Positions 1 to 8,722 of a DNA stretch of 64,000 nt are shown piece after piece. Below the pieces are notes generated by a model. That model saw nothing but the letters and a program-made list of their open reading frames with translations. It was not told where the DNA came from and did no database searches. Made by a program: the position numbers and the translations under genes. The DNA lies in contig CAVZCC010000005.1 of assembly GCA_963773765.1 (NCBI GenBank), positions 794,489 through 858,488 on the forward strand. Direction: 5' to 3'. Source of the DNA: CAVZCC01 sp963773765 (GTDB lineage: Bacteria > Actinomycetota > Acidimicrobiia > Acidimicrobiales > Microtrichaceae). The first letter of the stretch is position 1. Each line of letters opens with the position of its first letter.

Positions 1-773
1 TCGGCGAGTCGTACTCCAACGGCGAGCCGGTCACCGAGATCATCAAGCAGCGCGCGCCGGCCAGCCTGCGACTGGCCACGTGGGCCATCCTGGTCGAGGC
101 GTTCGTCGGCATCGGCGCCGGGATCCTGTCCGCCATCCGCAAGTACTCGATCGCGGACACGCTCACCACGCTCCTGGCCGCCGTGCTGAGCGCCATCCCC
201 GTGTTCGTCCTCGGCGTACCTGTTCCAGCAGGTCTTCGGCGTGCTACGCGTTCAAGCACGGCTGGCCGGAGTGGGCCCAGCTGCCCGTCCAGGGGATCGG
301 GCCCAACAGCTGGTTCCTCTGGATCTTCCCCACCGCGGCACAGGTCCAGTACCTGATCCTGCCCACCATCGTGCTGGCCTCGGTGTCCACCGTGATCGTG
401 GCCCGCCTGACCCGCACCACCATGCTCGAGGTCGGGCCGCGCCGACTACATCCGCACCGCCCGGTCCAAGGGCCTGAGGGAGGGCCAGATCACCACCCGT
501 CACGTCCTGCGCAACGCCATGATCCCGGTGGTGACCTTCATCGGCATCGACTTCGGCGTCCTGGTCGGCTCGGCCATCCTCACCGAGACGGTGTTCAACT
601 GGCCCGGGCTCGGATCCGAGATCGCCCAGGCCGCCAGCGCCCGCGACCTGCCGGTGCTGGTGGGCCTCACGTTCGTGGTGGTGCTGGTGTACGGCCTGGT
701 CAACATGGCCGTCGACATCAGCTACGCGTGGTTCGACCCGCGCGTCCGACTGGAGGAAGGGGCCGTGCAGTGA
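1..773 (+). CDS. Dpp/Opp-type peptide ABC transporter permease, DppB-like (5' truncated, three frameshifts)
   Basis: Inner-membrane permease of a dipeptide/oligopeptide/nickel ABC importer. Coding begins before the window (frame from base 3) and ends at TGA 771-773. The C-terminal half carries the permease EAA loop (DYIRTARSKGL) followed by the conserved ETVFNWPGLG region. The frame must shift three times, near 215, 243 and 435, and each site has one base too many; read through them, the protein is uninterrupted and well conserved. The stop overlaps the GTG start of the next permease, so the genes are translationally coupled. Substrate cannot be told from sequence. The breaks may be sequence errors rather than true pseudogenisation. 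Confidence 0.85.
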
Positions 774-1761
774 GCGGGCCGATCGACCCGGAGACCGGAC
801 AGCCCGGGGAGGACCCGGCCATCGACCCGCTGTTCCACCCGGAGCCGTCCGCCATCCCCGGCTCCCGGCTGCGCTCGGAGGACGCCCCGTCCGGCATGAG
901 CGACGGGCTCAACGAGATCCTCCCCGTCCGCTCGTTCCGCCAGGACTCGTGGCGACGGTTCCGCAAGAACCGCCTGGCCATGTTCGGCCTCGGCCTCGTG
1001 CTCTTCCTGCTGGTGGTCGGGCTGATCGGGCCCTTCCTGGTCCAGGACCCGCTCGACCCAGGAGCGCCTGATCTTCAAGTCCTCGCCCGATGCCACCCAC
1101 TGGTTCGGCACGGACAACCTGGGCCGGGACCTGTTCGCCCGCGTGGTGTACGGCATCCGGCTGTCGCTGTTCATCGGGTTCACCGTGGTGGTGCTCGAGA
1201 CGTTCATCGGCATCAGCCTGGGTGCGCTGGCCGGCTGGCGGGGCCGCCTGACCGACAGCTTCATCATGCGCCTCGTCGACGTGTTCCTGGGCATCCCCTA
1301 CCTGGTCCTGGCCTTCGCCTTCATCGCGGTGATCGGTCGAGGGCGTCGGCGCCGTGATCATCACCCTGGCGCTCACCTCCTGGCTGACCACGGCACGCGT
1401 GGTGCGGGCCGGGTTCCTGCAGGCCAAGCAGTTCGAGTACGTGGAGGCGGCCCGGGCGGTGGGGGTGCCGGCGACCCGGATCGTGTGGCGCCACATCCTG
1501 CCCAACGTGATCCAGCCCATCATCGTGCTGGTGGCGGTGGGCATCGGTTCCGCGGTCCTGGCCGAGGCCGCGCTGAGCTTCCTCGGGGTGGGCGTGCAGG
1601 AGCCCACGCCGTCGCTCGGGCTCATGATCTCCACCGCGCAGAGCTACTTCTCCACCGCTCCCCACCTGCTGTTCTTCCCGGCCATGGCCATCATCCTCAC
1701 CGTCCTCGGGTTCCTGCTGGTCGGCGACGGCCTGCGCGACGCACTCGACGTGAAGGACTGA
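770..1761 (+). CDS. Dpp/Opp-type peptide ABC transporter permease, DppC-like (two frameshifts)
   Basis: Second permease of the importer, about 329 residues once two one-base gains (near 1060 and 1338) are read through. The GTG start at 770 overlaps the upstream stop. An unusually long hydrophilic N-terminus of about 70 residues precedes the typical DppC start region (SWRRFRKNRLAMFGL) and the first membrane helix. The EAA loop (YVEAARAVGVPATRIVWRHI) and the terminal SFLGVGVQEPTPSLG are intact. TGA at 1759-1761 is followed two bases later by the ATPase start. Operonic with the flanking transporter genes. Substrate unknown. Confidence 0.87.
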
Positions 1762-1763
1762 CG

Positions 1764-2790
1764 ATGACGTTCACCGGAGAGGTGCTCCTGTCGGTCCGGG
1801 ACCTCAGCGTCCACTTCGACACCGAGGACGGCGACGTCCACGCCGTCGGCGGGGTCAGCTTCGACATCCACCGGGGCGAGGTGTTCGCCGTGGTGGGCGA
1901 GTCGGGCTCGGGCAAGTCGGTGACGGCCATGAGCATCCTGGGCCTGCTCCCCACCCCACCGGCGGTGGTGGGCGGCACCGGGATCCTGTGGCACGGGCGA
2001 GGACCTGCTGGCCGCGTCGGACCAGCGCATGCGGGAGGTCCGCGGCGGCGAGATCGCCATGATCTTCCAGGACCCGCTGACCGCCCTCAACCCCGTGCAC
2101 ACCGTCGGGCGCCAGATCGCGGAGATGGTGCGGATCCACCGTGACATGTCCAAGAAGGCGGCGCGGGCCCACGCCATCGAGATGCTGGACCTGGTCGGCA
2201 TCCCGCAGGCCGCCACCCGGGTGGACATGCACCCGCACGAGTTCTCCGGCGGCATGCGCCAGCGGGCCATGATCGCCATGGCCATCGCCTGCAAGCCGGA
2301 CCTGCTCATCGCGGACGAACCGACCACCGCGCTGGACGTGACCATCCAGGCCCAGGTGCTGGACGTCCTGCTGGAGATCAAGGACGAGATCGACTCCGCG
2401 ATCATGCTGATCACCCACGACCTCGGCGTGGTGGCCGGCATGGCGGACGAGGTGATGGTCATGTACGCCGGGCGGGAGGTGGAGCGCGGCACCGTGGACG
2501 AGATCTTCTACTCCTCCGCCCACCCCTACACGGTCGGGCTGCTGGGCTCCCTGCCCCGCATGGACGACCCGGACGCCGAGCTGCGACCCATCGGGGGCCA
2601 GCCCCCGTCGCTCATCAACGTGCCGTCCGGCTGCCCGTTCCATCCTCGCTGCCCCTACGCCCAGCTCCCGGACCCGTGCGCCACCATCGCCCCCGCCCCG
2701 GCCGAGGTCGGTGACGGGACGGGCCGGCACGTGTCCGCCTGCCACTACGCGGACGCCCTCTCCCGCGGCACCCTGGAGGTGCGGCCGTGA
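1764..2790 (+). CDS. Dpp/Opp-type ABC transporter ATPase, DppD-like (one frameshift)
   Basis: Cytoplasmic ATPase powering the peptide importer. From ATG 1764: Walker A GESGSGKS at residues 45-52, Q-loop MIFQDPLTALNP, signature FSGGMRQR, Walker B LLIADEPT, H-loop LITHDLG, then the oligopeptide-transporter C-terminal domain with a four-cysteine motif (CPFHPRCPYAQLPDPC). One extra base near 1998, between ILWHG and EDLLA, breaks the frame; corrected length is 341 residues, normal for DppD. The stop overlaps the GTG of the next ATPase gene. Confidence 0.9.
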
Positions 2791-3809
2791 CCGGGCCCCG
2801 GGTCATCCTGGAGGCCAACCAGGTGGTCAAGGAGTTCCCCGTCCGTGGCGGCATCCTGGGCCGCACGGTGTCCAAGGTGCACGCCGTGTCCGGGGTGGAC
2901 CTCCAGGTGCGGGCCGGCGAGACCCTGGGCGTCGTGGGCGAGTCCGGCTGCGGCAAGTCCACGCTCGGGCGCATGCTGTTGAACCTGATCCCCCTCACCG
3001 CGGGGACGGTGAGCTTCGAGGGCCAGGAGATCCAGGACCTGAAGGAGCGCCAGATGCGGCCGCTGCGGCGCCAGCTGCAACTGGTGTTCCAGGACCCCTA
3101 CGCGTCGCTCAACCCCCGCATGACCGTGGGCGAGGCCCTGGCCGAACCGTTCCGGGTCCACGAGGGGAAGTCCACCAAGGACGCCGAGGACGAGATCCAG
3201 CAGCTGCTGGTGACCGTCGGGCTCTCGCCCGAGCACCGCAGCCGCTACCCGCACGAGTTCTCCGGCGGCCAACGCCAGCGCATCGGCATCGCCCGGGCCC
3301 TGGCCCTGAACCCGTCGATGATCGTGCTGGACGAGCCGGTGTCCGCGCTGGACGTGTCGATCCAGGCCGGCATCGTCAACCTGCTCATGCAGCTGCAGCG
3401 CGACCGGGGCCTGTCCTACGTGTTCATCGCCCACGACCTGTCCGTGGTCCGCCACATCTCGGACCGCGTGGCGGTGATGTACCTGGGCCGGGTGGTGGAG
3501 ACCGGCACCCGGGAGGAGATCTACCGGCATCCCGCGCACCCGTACACGCGGGCGTTGCTGTCGGCCATCCCCGAACCCGACCCGAACCGGGAGCGGTCCC
3601 GGCAGCGCATCGTGCTGACCGGCGACGTGCCCAGCCCCATCGACCCGCCCTCCGGGTGCCGGTTCCGGACCCGGTGCTGGAAGGCGGAGGCCATCTGTGC
3701 CACCGACGACCCGACGCTCACCGGGCTCGGCGGCGAGCACCACGTGGCCTGCCACTTCCCGGAGACCACCCCGGTCGAACTGACCGACACCCGCACACCT
3801 GCCTCCTGA
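2787..3809 (+). CDS. Dpp/Opp-type ABC transporter ATPase, DppF-like
   Basis: Second ATPase of the importer, 340 residues and intact. Walker A GESGCGKS at residues 51-58, signature FSGGQRQRIGIARAL, Walker B MIVLDEPVSALD and an H-loop AHDLSVV are visible. The C-terminal oligopeptide-transporter extension contains the cysteines of the GCRFRTRCWKAEAIC stretch. GTG start 2787 overlaps the DppD-like stop by four bases. It is the last gene of the operon. DppD/DppF heterodimers couple ATP hydrolysis to uptake of peptides or, in some family members, nickel; the substrate here is not decidable. Confidence 0.93.
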   Translation: MTGPRVILEANQVVKEFPVRGGILGRTVSKVHAVSGVDLQVRAGETLGVVGESGCGKSTLGRMLLNLIPLTAGTVSFEGQEIQDLKERQMRPLRRQLQLVFQDPYASLNPRMTVGEALAEPFRVHEGKSTKDAEDEIQQLLVTVGLSPEHRSRYPHEFSGGQRQRIGIARALALNPSMIVLDEPVSALDVSIQAGIVNLLMQLQRDRGLSYVFIAHDLSVVRHISDRVAVMYLGRVVETGTREEIYRHPAHPYTRALLSAIPEPDPNRERSRQRIVLTGDVPSPIDPPSGCRFRTRCWKAEAICATDDPTLTGLGGEHHVACHFPETTPVELTDTRTPAS

Positions 3810-3822
3810 TCCGGCGGTCAGG

Positions 3823-3839
3823 CGGGCCCTCCCGGCCCG
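3823..3839 (+). terminator. Possible hairpin terminator after the peptide transporter operon
   Basis: A 6-bp perfect stem (CGGGCC / GGCCCG) with a five-base loop sits 14 bases after the dppF-like stop. There is no T-tract, so this is a weak call; such hairpins are common in high-GC actinobacteria. Confidence 0.35.
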
Positions 3840-3861
3840 ACGCCCTTCCAGTCATCACCAT

Positions 3862-3890
3862 TTGACTCAATGCTTGTTGAGTGATCTGAT
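3862..3890 (+). promoter_or_regulatory. Promoter and ArsR-type operator for the arsenic operon
   Basis: A -35 TTGACT (3862-3867) and a -10 TCTGAT (3885-3890) are separated by 17 bases, and the ATG of the first arsenic gene follows after six bases, so the mRNA is probably leaderless. An inverted repeat CTCAA-N6-TTGAG (3866-3881) fills the spacer, where a bound ArsR-family repressor would block RNA polymerase. A similar TCAATACTTG occurs at 8723-8732 near the ArsP-type permease gene. Confidence 0.6.
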
Positions 3891-3896
3891 CTGCGC

Positions 3897-4571
3897 ATGC
3901 GACCCGGTCCACCACTCGACGTGCGGGCGGCCCGCCACGCCGCCCTCGGGGATCCCATCCGGCTGGCCATCGTGGACGAGCTCGCCCGCTCGGACCGCTC
4001 GCCGGTGGAGCTGCGCCAGCGGTTCCACCTGGAGTCCAACCTGCTGGCCCACCACCTGGACGCGCTGGAGGGCATCGGCCTGGTGAGCCGGACCCCGTCC
4101 AGCGGTGACGGCCGGCGCCGCTACGTCCACCTGGTCCGCAGCGCGCTGGACGGCCTGCTCCCGGATCCCGAGCCCGCGCCGGGCCGGGCGTTGTTCGTCT
4201 GCACCCACAACTCGGCCCGGAGCCAGCTGGCGGCGGCGCTGTGGGAACAGACCACCCGGAGCCCTGCCGCATCGGCCGGCACCCATCCCGCGGAACGGGT
4301 CCACCCCGGGGCCGTGGCCGCGGGCCGGCGGGCGGGCCTGGACCTGTCCACCTCGGTCCCCACGGACCTGGACCACGTCGACCTGGTCCCGGACGTGGTG
4401 GTCACGGTGTGCGACCGGGCCCACGAGGAGCTGGACCCGGACCCGTCCTGGCTGCACTGGTCGGTCCCGGACCCCGTGCCGCACGCGTCGCCCGCCGCGT
4501 TCGACGCCGCGGTGGCGGACCTGCGCGGCCGCATCTCCACCGTCTTCAGCACCCAGGACGCCCAGGCATGA
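3897..4571 (+). CDS. ArsR-family regulator fused to LMW-phosphatase-type arsenate reductase
   Basis: 224 residues with two domains. Residues about 8-85 are an ArsR/SmtB winged helix (ALGDPIRLAIVDEL; recognition helix SNLLAHHLDALEGIGL). Residues about 96-220 are a low-molecular-weight tyrosine phosphatase fold of the arsenate reductase kind, with P-loop C102-X5-R108 (CTHNSAR). The protein has only two cysteines, C102 and C172, both in the reductase half, so the DNA-binding half has no thiol site for As(III). It probably represses its own operon through the upstream inverted repeat. Its stop overlaps the aquaporin start. Function as reductase, sensor or both is inference. Confidence 0.88.
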   Translation: MRPGPPLDVRAARHAALGDPIRLAIVDELARSDRSPVELRQRFHLESNLLAHHLDALEGIGLVSRTPSSGDGRRRYVHLVRSALDGLLPDPEPAPGRALFVCTHNSARSQLAAALWEQTTRSPAASAGTHPAERVHPGAVAAGRRAGLDLSTSVPTDLDHVDLVPDVVVTVCDRAHEELDPDPSWLHWSVPDPVPHASPAAFDAAVADLRGRISTVFSTQDAQA

Positions 4572-5320
4572 CCGACCCGATCCACCCCAGCACCGCCGAG
4601 CTCTCGGTCCAGACCGAGACCGGCACGGGCCAGCTCCGCCTGGACCTGGGCCGGCGCCTCGCGGCCGAGGCACTGGGGTCCGCCTTCCTGATCGTGGCCG
4701 TCATCGGCTCCGGCATCATGGCCAGCCGGCTCTCCCCGGGCGACGTCGGCCTCCAGCTGCTGGAGAACGCCGCCGCCACCGCAGGCGCACTGGTCGGCCT
4801 CATCCTGATGTTCGGCGTGGTGTCCGGCGCCCACTTCAACCCGGTCGTCTCCCTGGTGGACCGTCTGCTCGGCACCACCACCACCCGTGACACGGCGCTG
4901 TACGTCGTGGCCCAGACCGCGGGGGCCTGCGCCGGGGCCGTGGTTGCCAACCTCATGTTCGAACTGCCGGCCGTCGAGCTGTCCACCAAGGACCGCTCCT
5001 CCCCCGCGCTGTGGCTGTCCGAGGTGGTGGCGACGATCGGCCTCCTGCTGGTGATCCAGGGCTGCGTGCGGACCGGCAGGGCCCGTGCGGTGCCCTTCGC
5101 CGTGGGCGCGTGGATCGCAGGGGCGTACTGGTTCACATCGTCGACCAGCTTCGCCAACCCGGCGGTCACCGTGGCCCGGACGCTGTCGGACACCTTCGCC
5201 GGCATCGCCCCCTCGTCGGCCCCCATGTTCATCGCCATGCAACTGGTGGGCGCCGTGATGGCGTTCGGCCTGGTCCGGTTCTTCTACCCCCACGACCATT
5301 CGGAGACCCCTGATGACTGA
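4568..5320 (+). CDS. aqpS: Aquaglyceroporin, arsenic-associated (AqpS-like)
   Basis: 250-residue MIP-family channel with about six membrane helices and two half-helix motifs: NPV in GAHFNPVVS and NPA in SFANPAVTVAR. The first-repeat Val replaces the usual Ala. In ars operons lacking ArsB/Acr3, such channels let arsenite made by ArsC leak out down its gradient (the AqpS model from Sinorhizobium). Here it lies between a regulator-reductase fusion and ArsC, with ATGA overlaps on both sides, which supports that role. The symbol is by context and homology class. Confidence 0.85.
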   Translation: MTDPIHPSTAELSVQTETGTGQLRLDLGRRLAAEALGSAFLIVAVIGSGIMASRLSPGDVGLQLLENAAATAGALVGLILMFGVVSGAHFNPVVSLVDRLLGTTTTRDTALYVVAQTAGACAGAVVANLMFELPAVELSTKDRSSPALWLSEVVATIGLLLVIQGCVRTGRARAVPFAVGAWIAGAYWFTSSTSFANPAVTVARTLSDTFAGIAPSSAPMFIAMQLVGAVMAFGLVRFFYPHDHSETPDD

Positions 5321-5744
5321 TCCCGTGGCCGTCCACCGACCCGAGGTGCTGTTCGTGTGCATCCACAACGCCGGACGGTCCCAGATGGCCGCGGCGTTGC
5401 TCACCCACCATGCCGGCGACCGGGTCGTGGTCCGCTCCGCCGGCACGGCGCCCGCCGACACCATCAACCCTGCGGTGGTGGAGGCCATGGCGGAACTGGG
5501 CATCGACCTCCACGCCTCCGGGGCGCACCCCAAGCGACTGGAGGACGCCGCGGTGGAGGCCTCCGACGTGGTCATCACCATGGGGTGCGGCGACGAGTGC
5601 CCCTACTACCCGGGCACCCGGTACCTGGACTGGCAGCTGGACGACCCAGCGGGCCAGGGCGTGGAGGCCGTGCGTCCCATCCGGGACGAGATCGACCGGC
5701 GGGTCCGGGCGCTCATCGCCGAGCTCCTGGCCGACGCCGCCTGA
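5313..5744 (+). CDS. arsC: Arsenate reductase, LMW-phosphatase type
   Basis: 143 residues, the usual size of thiol-dependent ArsC. P-loop C16-X5-R22 (CIHNAGRS) binds arsenate; C92 and C96 in MGCGDECP are the resolving cysteines seen in the family; the C-terminal DPAGQ...VRPIRDEI segment is typical. It reduces arsenate to arsenite in the cytosol using thioredoxin or a mycothiol/mycoredoxin system. It starts inside the end of the aquaporin gene and is followed 14 bases later by a second ArsC. Confidence 0.93.
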   Translation: MTDPVAVHRPEVLFVCIHNAGRSQMAAALLTHHAGDRVVVRSAGTAPADTINPAVVEAMAELGIDLHASGAHPKRLEDAAVEASDVVITMGCGDECPYYPGTRYLDWQLDDPAGQGVEAVRPIRDEIDRRVRALIAELLADAA

Positions 5745-5758
5745 CAGGAAGGATCCCC

Positions 5759-6397
5759 ATGACCACCGTCGACGAGCTCCCCCTGGACCAGCAGCACCTG
5801 GTGCGCAAGGTCGCGTCACGGCTCCAACCGCAGTTCGACGGCACCTTCGGCCCCGAGACGGTCGAGCGGTTCGTCATGGACTCACTGGACCGGCTCCTGC
5901 CCACCGCCCGGGTCACGTCGTTCCTTCCCGTCCTGGCGGAGAAGTTCGCCAAGGAGCGCCTGGGTGCGCTGGCCAGGGTGGAGGGCGCCGTCCCCAGCTC
6001 CACACCGGCGGTGCTGTTCCTCTGCGTCCACAACGCCGGACGGTCCCAGATGGCGGCGGGATGGACGCGCCACCTGGCGGGCGGATCGGTCACGGTGTAC
6101 TCCGGAGGCTCCGAGCCGGCGTCGGAGATCAACGTCGCCGCCGTCGAGGCCATGGCCGAGGTGGGCATCGACATCACCGAGGAGTTCCCCAAGCCCTGGA
6201 CCGACGAGGTCGTCCGGGCCTCGGACGTGGTCATCACCATGGGCTGTGGCGACGCCTGCCCCCTCTACCCCGGCACCCGGTACGAGGACTGGGAGCTCGA
6301 TGACCCGGCCGGCCAGGACGTGGAGGCCGTCCGACCCATCCGCGACGAGATCCGCCGCCGGGTGGAGGACCTGCTGGGATCGCTCGGCGTCAGGTGA
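5759..6397 (+). CDS. arsC: Arsenate reductase with N-terminal helical domain
   Basis: 212 residues. An N-terminal region of about 78 residues, predicted helical, matches the three-helix-bundle extension of some actinobacterial ArsC proteins; it is followed by the LMW-phosphatase fold. P-loop C89-X5-R95 and resolving C163 and C167 (MGCGDACP) are present. The ATG at 5759 is preceded by AGGAAGG. Third LMW-phosphatase-type domain in a row in this operon; it may use a different thiol donor (mycothiol versus thioredoxin) from the shorter ArsC, but that is inference. Confidence 0.92.
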   Translation: MTTVDELPLDQQHLVRKVASRLQPQFDGTFGPETVERFVMDSLDRLLPTARVTSFLPVLAEKFAKERLGALARVEGAVPSSTPAVLFLCVHNAGRSQMAAGWTRHLAGGSVTVYSGGSEPASEINVAAVEAMAEVGIDITEEFPKPWTDEVVRASDVVITMGCGDACPLYPGTRYEDWELDDPAGQDVEAVRPIRDEIRRRVEDLLGSLGVR

Positions 6398-6405
6398 GCC
6401 GCAGG

Positions 6406-6750
6406 TCAGACCGCCAGCGCCGAGCGGAGCGACTCGAGCGTCTCGGGACGCAGCCGGAACCAGGCCCACTTGCCCCGCTGCTCCCGTTCCAGGATCCCGG
6501 CCCCCACCAACTGGGAGAGGTGGTGGGACACCGTCGGTTGCGAGCGGTCGACCAGCGCCGGCAGGTCGCAGGCGCACATCTCGCCCGATGCGGCGGACGC
6601 GACCAGGCTGACGAGCTGCAGCCGGACCGGATCCGACAGTGCCTTCAGCACCGCAGCCAGCTCCGCGGCCTCGTCCTCGGTGAGCGGGGCGGCCATGAGG
6701 GGCGAGCAGCAGAGTTGCGGGAGCGCGGTGGACCCGGGGGACGCGGACAT
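6406..6750 (-). CDS. arsR: ArsR-family arsenite-responsive repressor
   Basis: 114 residues from ATG 6750. A winged helix (LKALSDPVRLQLVSLV; recognition helix SQPTVSHHLSQLVGAGIL) carries four cysteines: vicinal C14-C15 near the N-terminus and C59, C61 in EMCACDL. That arrangement resembles the Corynebacterium glutamicum ArsR As(III) site (two N-terminal vicinal cysteines plus one in the CVCDL region). Upstream in-frame starts (up to GTG 6777) would run into the promoter/operator, so 6750 is preferred. Divergent from arsI and likely controls it and itself. It also converges on the arsC operon. Confidence 0.9.
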   Translation of the reverse strand: MSASPGSTALPQLCCSPLMAAPLTEDEAAELAAVLKALSDPVRLQLVSLVASAASGEMCACDLPALVDRSQPTVSHHLSQLVGAGILEREQRGKWAWFRLRPETLESLRSALAV

Positions 6751-6760
6751 GGGAAACATA

Positions 6761-6805
6761 TTGACACTCATCGACACGTCAGCCTATCGTATCGACACAT
6801 ATCAA
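6761..6805 (+). promoter_or_regulatory. arsI promoter with two ArsR-type operator repeats
   Basis: A -35 TTGACA (6761-6766) and a -10 TATCGT (6785-6790), 18 bases apart, read towards arsI. Two imperfect inverted repeats with 4-6-4 spacing lie over it: TTGA-N6-TCGA (6761-6774) and TCGA-N6-TCAA (6792-6805). They share the direct repeat ATCGACAC at 6770-6777 and 6791-6798. This is a natural repression site for the divergent ArsR. Confidence 0.65.
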
Positions 6806-6839
6806 TCGGACTTCGCCAATCCAACCGGAAGGACCAGCC

Positions 6840-7316
6840 ATGCGCCTCCAGCTCGCCCTCAACGTCTCCGACATCGACACCGCCGTGGACTTCTACTCCA
6901 AGCTGTTCGCCACCCCCGCGGCCAAGCGCAAGCCCGGCTACGCCAACTTCGAGATCGACCAGCCACCGCTGAAGCTGGTGCTGATCGAGGGTCCCGGGGG
7001 TGGGACGTTGAACCACCTCGGGGTGGAGACCGACACCGGCGAGCAGGTCATGGCAGCAGAGGCCCGACTGGCCGATGCCGGGCTGGAGACCACCGGCGTG
7101 GACGACACCACCTGCTGCTACGCCACCAAGACCGAGACCTGGGTCACCGACCCCGACGGCGCTCCGTGGGAGTGGTACGTGAAGACCGGCGACGCCGATC
7201 AGATGGCCAACTCGGTGGTCGGTGGCGAGGGAGGCACGTGTTGTGCCCCCACCGACGCGGTCACGGTCGCCGTCGGTGCCCCCGACGCACGGACGGACAG
7301 CGGCGGCTGCTGCTGA
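6840..7316 (+). CDS. arsI: ArsI-like C-As lyase / CadI-family VOC protein
   Basis: 158 residues, vicinal-oxygen-chelate fold. Candidate Fe(II) ligands Q4, H59 and E111 and the vicinal thiols C92-C93 (DDTTCCYA) follow the pattern of ArsI dioxygenases that split the C-As bond of trivalent methyl- and arylarsenicals. Two more cysteine pairs occur at C134-C135 and the extreme C-terminus C157-C158. The closely related mycobacterial family is named CadI (cadmium-induced). Promoter and operators upstream suggest control by the divergent ArsR. Activity inferred from ligands and context. Confidence 0.85.
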   Translation: MRLQLALNVSDIDTAVDFYSKLFATPAAKRKPGYANFEIDQPPLKLVLIEGPGGGTLNHLGVETDTGEQVMAAEARLADAGLETTGVDDTTCCYATKTETWVTDPDGAPWEWYVKTGDADQMANSVVGGEGGTCCAPTDAVTVAVGAPDARTDSGGCC

Positions 7317-7358
7317 GCGCACCGCGCGTGCCCGGTCGGGAGGGGCCGGTCGGCCCCG

Positions 7359-7598
7359 TCACCGCCGGGCGGCGAGCAGCTGCGTGACGTCGTCCCCGGA
7401 CGGGACCCGTCCGGAGACGACGACCTCGTCGTCGACCACGAGTGCCGGGGTGGCCATCACGCCCCAGGAGGCGATCTCGGCCGGATCGGTGACCTTCTCG
7501 AACACTGCGTCGATGCCCAGGTCTCCGGTCGCGGTCCGGGTCACGGCTTCCAGGCGCTCGCACTTCTCGCAGCCGCTGCCGAGGATCTTGATCTCCAT
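7359..7598 (-). CDS. Small thioredoxin-like protein (mini-redoxin)
   Basis: 79 residues. CxxC motif C10-C13 (GSGCEKCERL) at the start of the first helix and the cis-Pro loop motif MATPALVVDDE are both visible, as in the TM0996-type thioredoxin-like family. These small proteins are routinely encoded beside DUF318/ArsP permeases. The gene starts 18 bases after the permease stop and is surely co-transcribed with it. Probably a thiol/arsenical handling or reductant protein; the exact partner is unknown. Confidence 0.88.
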   Translation of the reverse strand: MEIKILGSGCEKCERLEAVTRTATGDLGIDAVFEKVTDPAEIASWGVMATPALVVDDEVVVSGRVPSGDDVTQLLAARR

Positions 7599-7616
7599 GT
7601 GGTGCTCCCGTGTTGT

Positions 7617-8672
7617 TCAGATGACGGCGTTGAAGAGGTACCCGGTGGCGATGATGCCGGTGGCCACCACGGCGACGAAGGTGACGATGAGCTTGGGCTG
7701 CAACACCCGACGCAGCAGGATCATCTCCGGCAGCGACAGCGCCACGACGCTCATCATGAACGCCAGCACCGTGCCCATGGGCATGCCCTTGTCGTGCAGC
7801 GCCTCCACCAGGGGCATCACCCCGGCCGCGTTGGAGTAGAGCGGCACGCCGAGCCCCACGGCGATCGGCACGCCGAACACCCCGACGGCGTGCTCGGCGA
7901 ACCACTCCTCGGGGACCCAGCCGTGGATCACCGCCCCGACGCCGATGCCCACCAGGAGGTAGGGCCAGATCTTGCGGAGGATGAGCACGACCTCCTCCCG
8001 CCCCATGGCCAGGCGGTCGTCCCAGGACAGCTCCATCGACGGGTCGACGACCTTGCCCCGGAGCTTGGTCTCGAACACGAACGGCTCCACCCATCGCTCC
8101 AGGCCCATCCGACCCATCACCCAACCGGCCACGGTGGCGATGACCAGGCCCGTCCCGATGTAGAGGGCCGTCACCTTCCAGCCGAACAGGCCGAAGAGCA
8201 TCACGATGGCGACCTCGTTCACCATCGGTGATGCGATCAGGAAGCTCATCGTCACGCCCAGGGGGACCCCGGCGGCCACGAAGCCGATGAACGCGGGGAC
8301 CGCCGAGCAGGAGCAGAACGGCGTGACCACACCGAGCCCGGCCGCCGCTGCGTTGCCCACGCCCTCGCGGCGCCCCCCGAGGAGCGCCCGCGTCCGCTCC
8401 ACCGACATGAAGCTGCGCAGGACCGTGACCAGGAAGATGATCCCCGTGAGCAGCAGGGCGATCTTGGTGACGTCGTAGCAGAAGAAGTGGATCGACTCGC
8501 CCAGCCGGCTGAGGGGGTCGAGCCCGGCCACGTCGAACAGCACCCAGTCCCAGAACGGGCGGTTGATGCTGTAGAGGAACCACCAGAGCGCCGCCGCGGC
8601 CACCACCGGACCCCACCGCCGGAGCGCGGATGCCACCGGGGAGGAGGCCGGGGTCACTGTCGAGGAACTCAT
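7617..8672 (-). CDS. arsP: ArsP/DUF318-family permease (organoarsenical efflux)
   Basis: 351-residue inner-membrane permease with about eight to ten membrane helices. It has the family signature TPFCSCSAVP (C120, C122) and a paired second signature around LGVPLYSNAAGVMP. ArsP homologues export trivalent methyl- and aromatic arsenicals. Operon order with a mini-thioredoxin is typical, and ArsI lies close by. Start ATG 8672 has a GGAGGTGAG ribosome site. DUF318 is a broad family, so the arsenical role rests on context. Confidence 0.85.
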   Translation of the reverse strand: MSSSTVTPASSPVASALRRWGPVVAAAALWWFLYSINRPFWDWVLFDVAGLDPLSRLGESIHFFCYDVTKIALLLTGIIFLVTVLRSFMSVERTRALLGGRREGVGNAAAAGLGVVTPFCSCSAVPAFIGFVAAGVPLGVTMSFLIASPMVNEVAIVMLFGLFGWKVTALYIGTGLVIATVAGWVMGRMGLERWVEPFVFETKLRGKVVDPSMELSWDDRLAMGREEVVLILRKIWPYLLVGIGVGAVIHGWVPEEWFAEHAVGVFGVPIAVGLGVPLYSNAAGVMPLVEALHDKGMPMGTVLAFMMSVVALSLPEMILLRRVLQPKLIVTFVAVVATGIIATGYLFNAVI

Positions 8673-8722
8673 CGGCTCACCTCCCGGCGCCGGCGGTCCG
8701 TGCCGTCATCCATCGATGGTAG

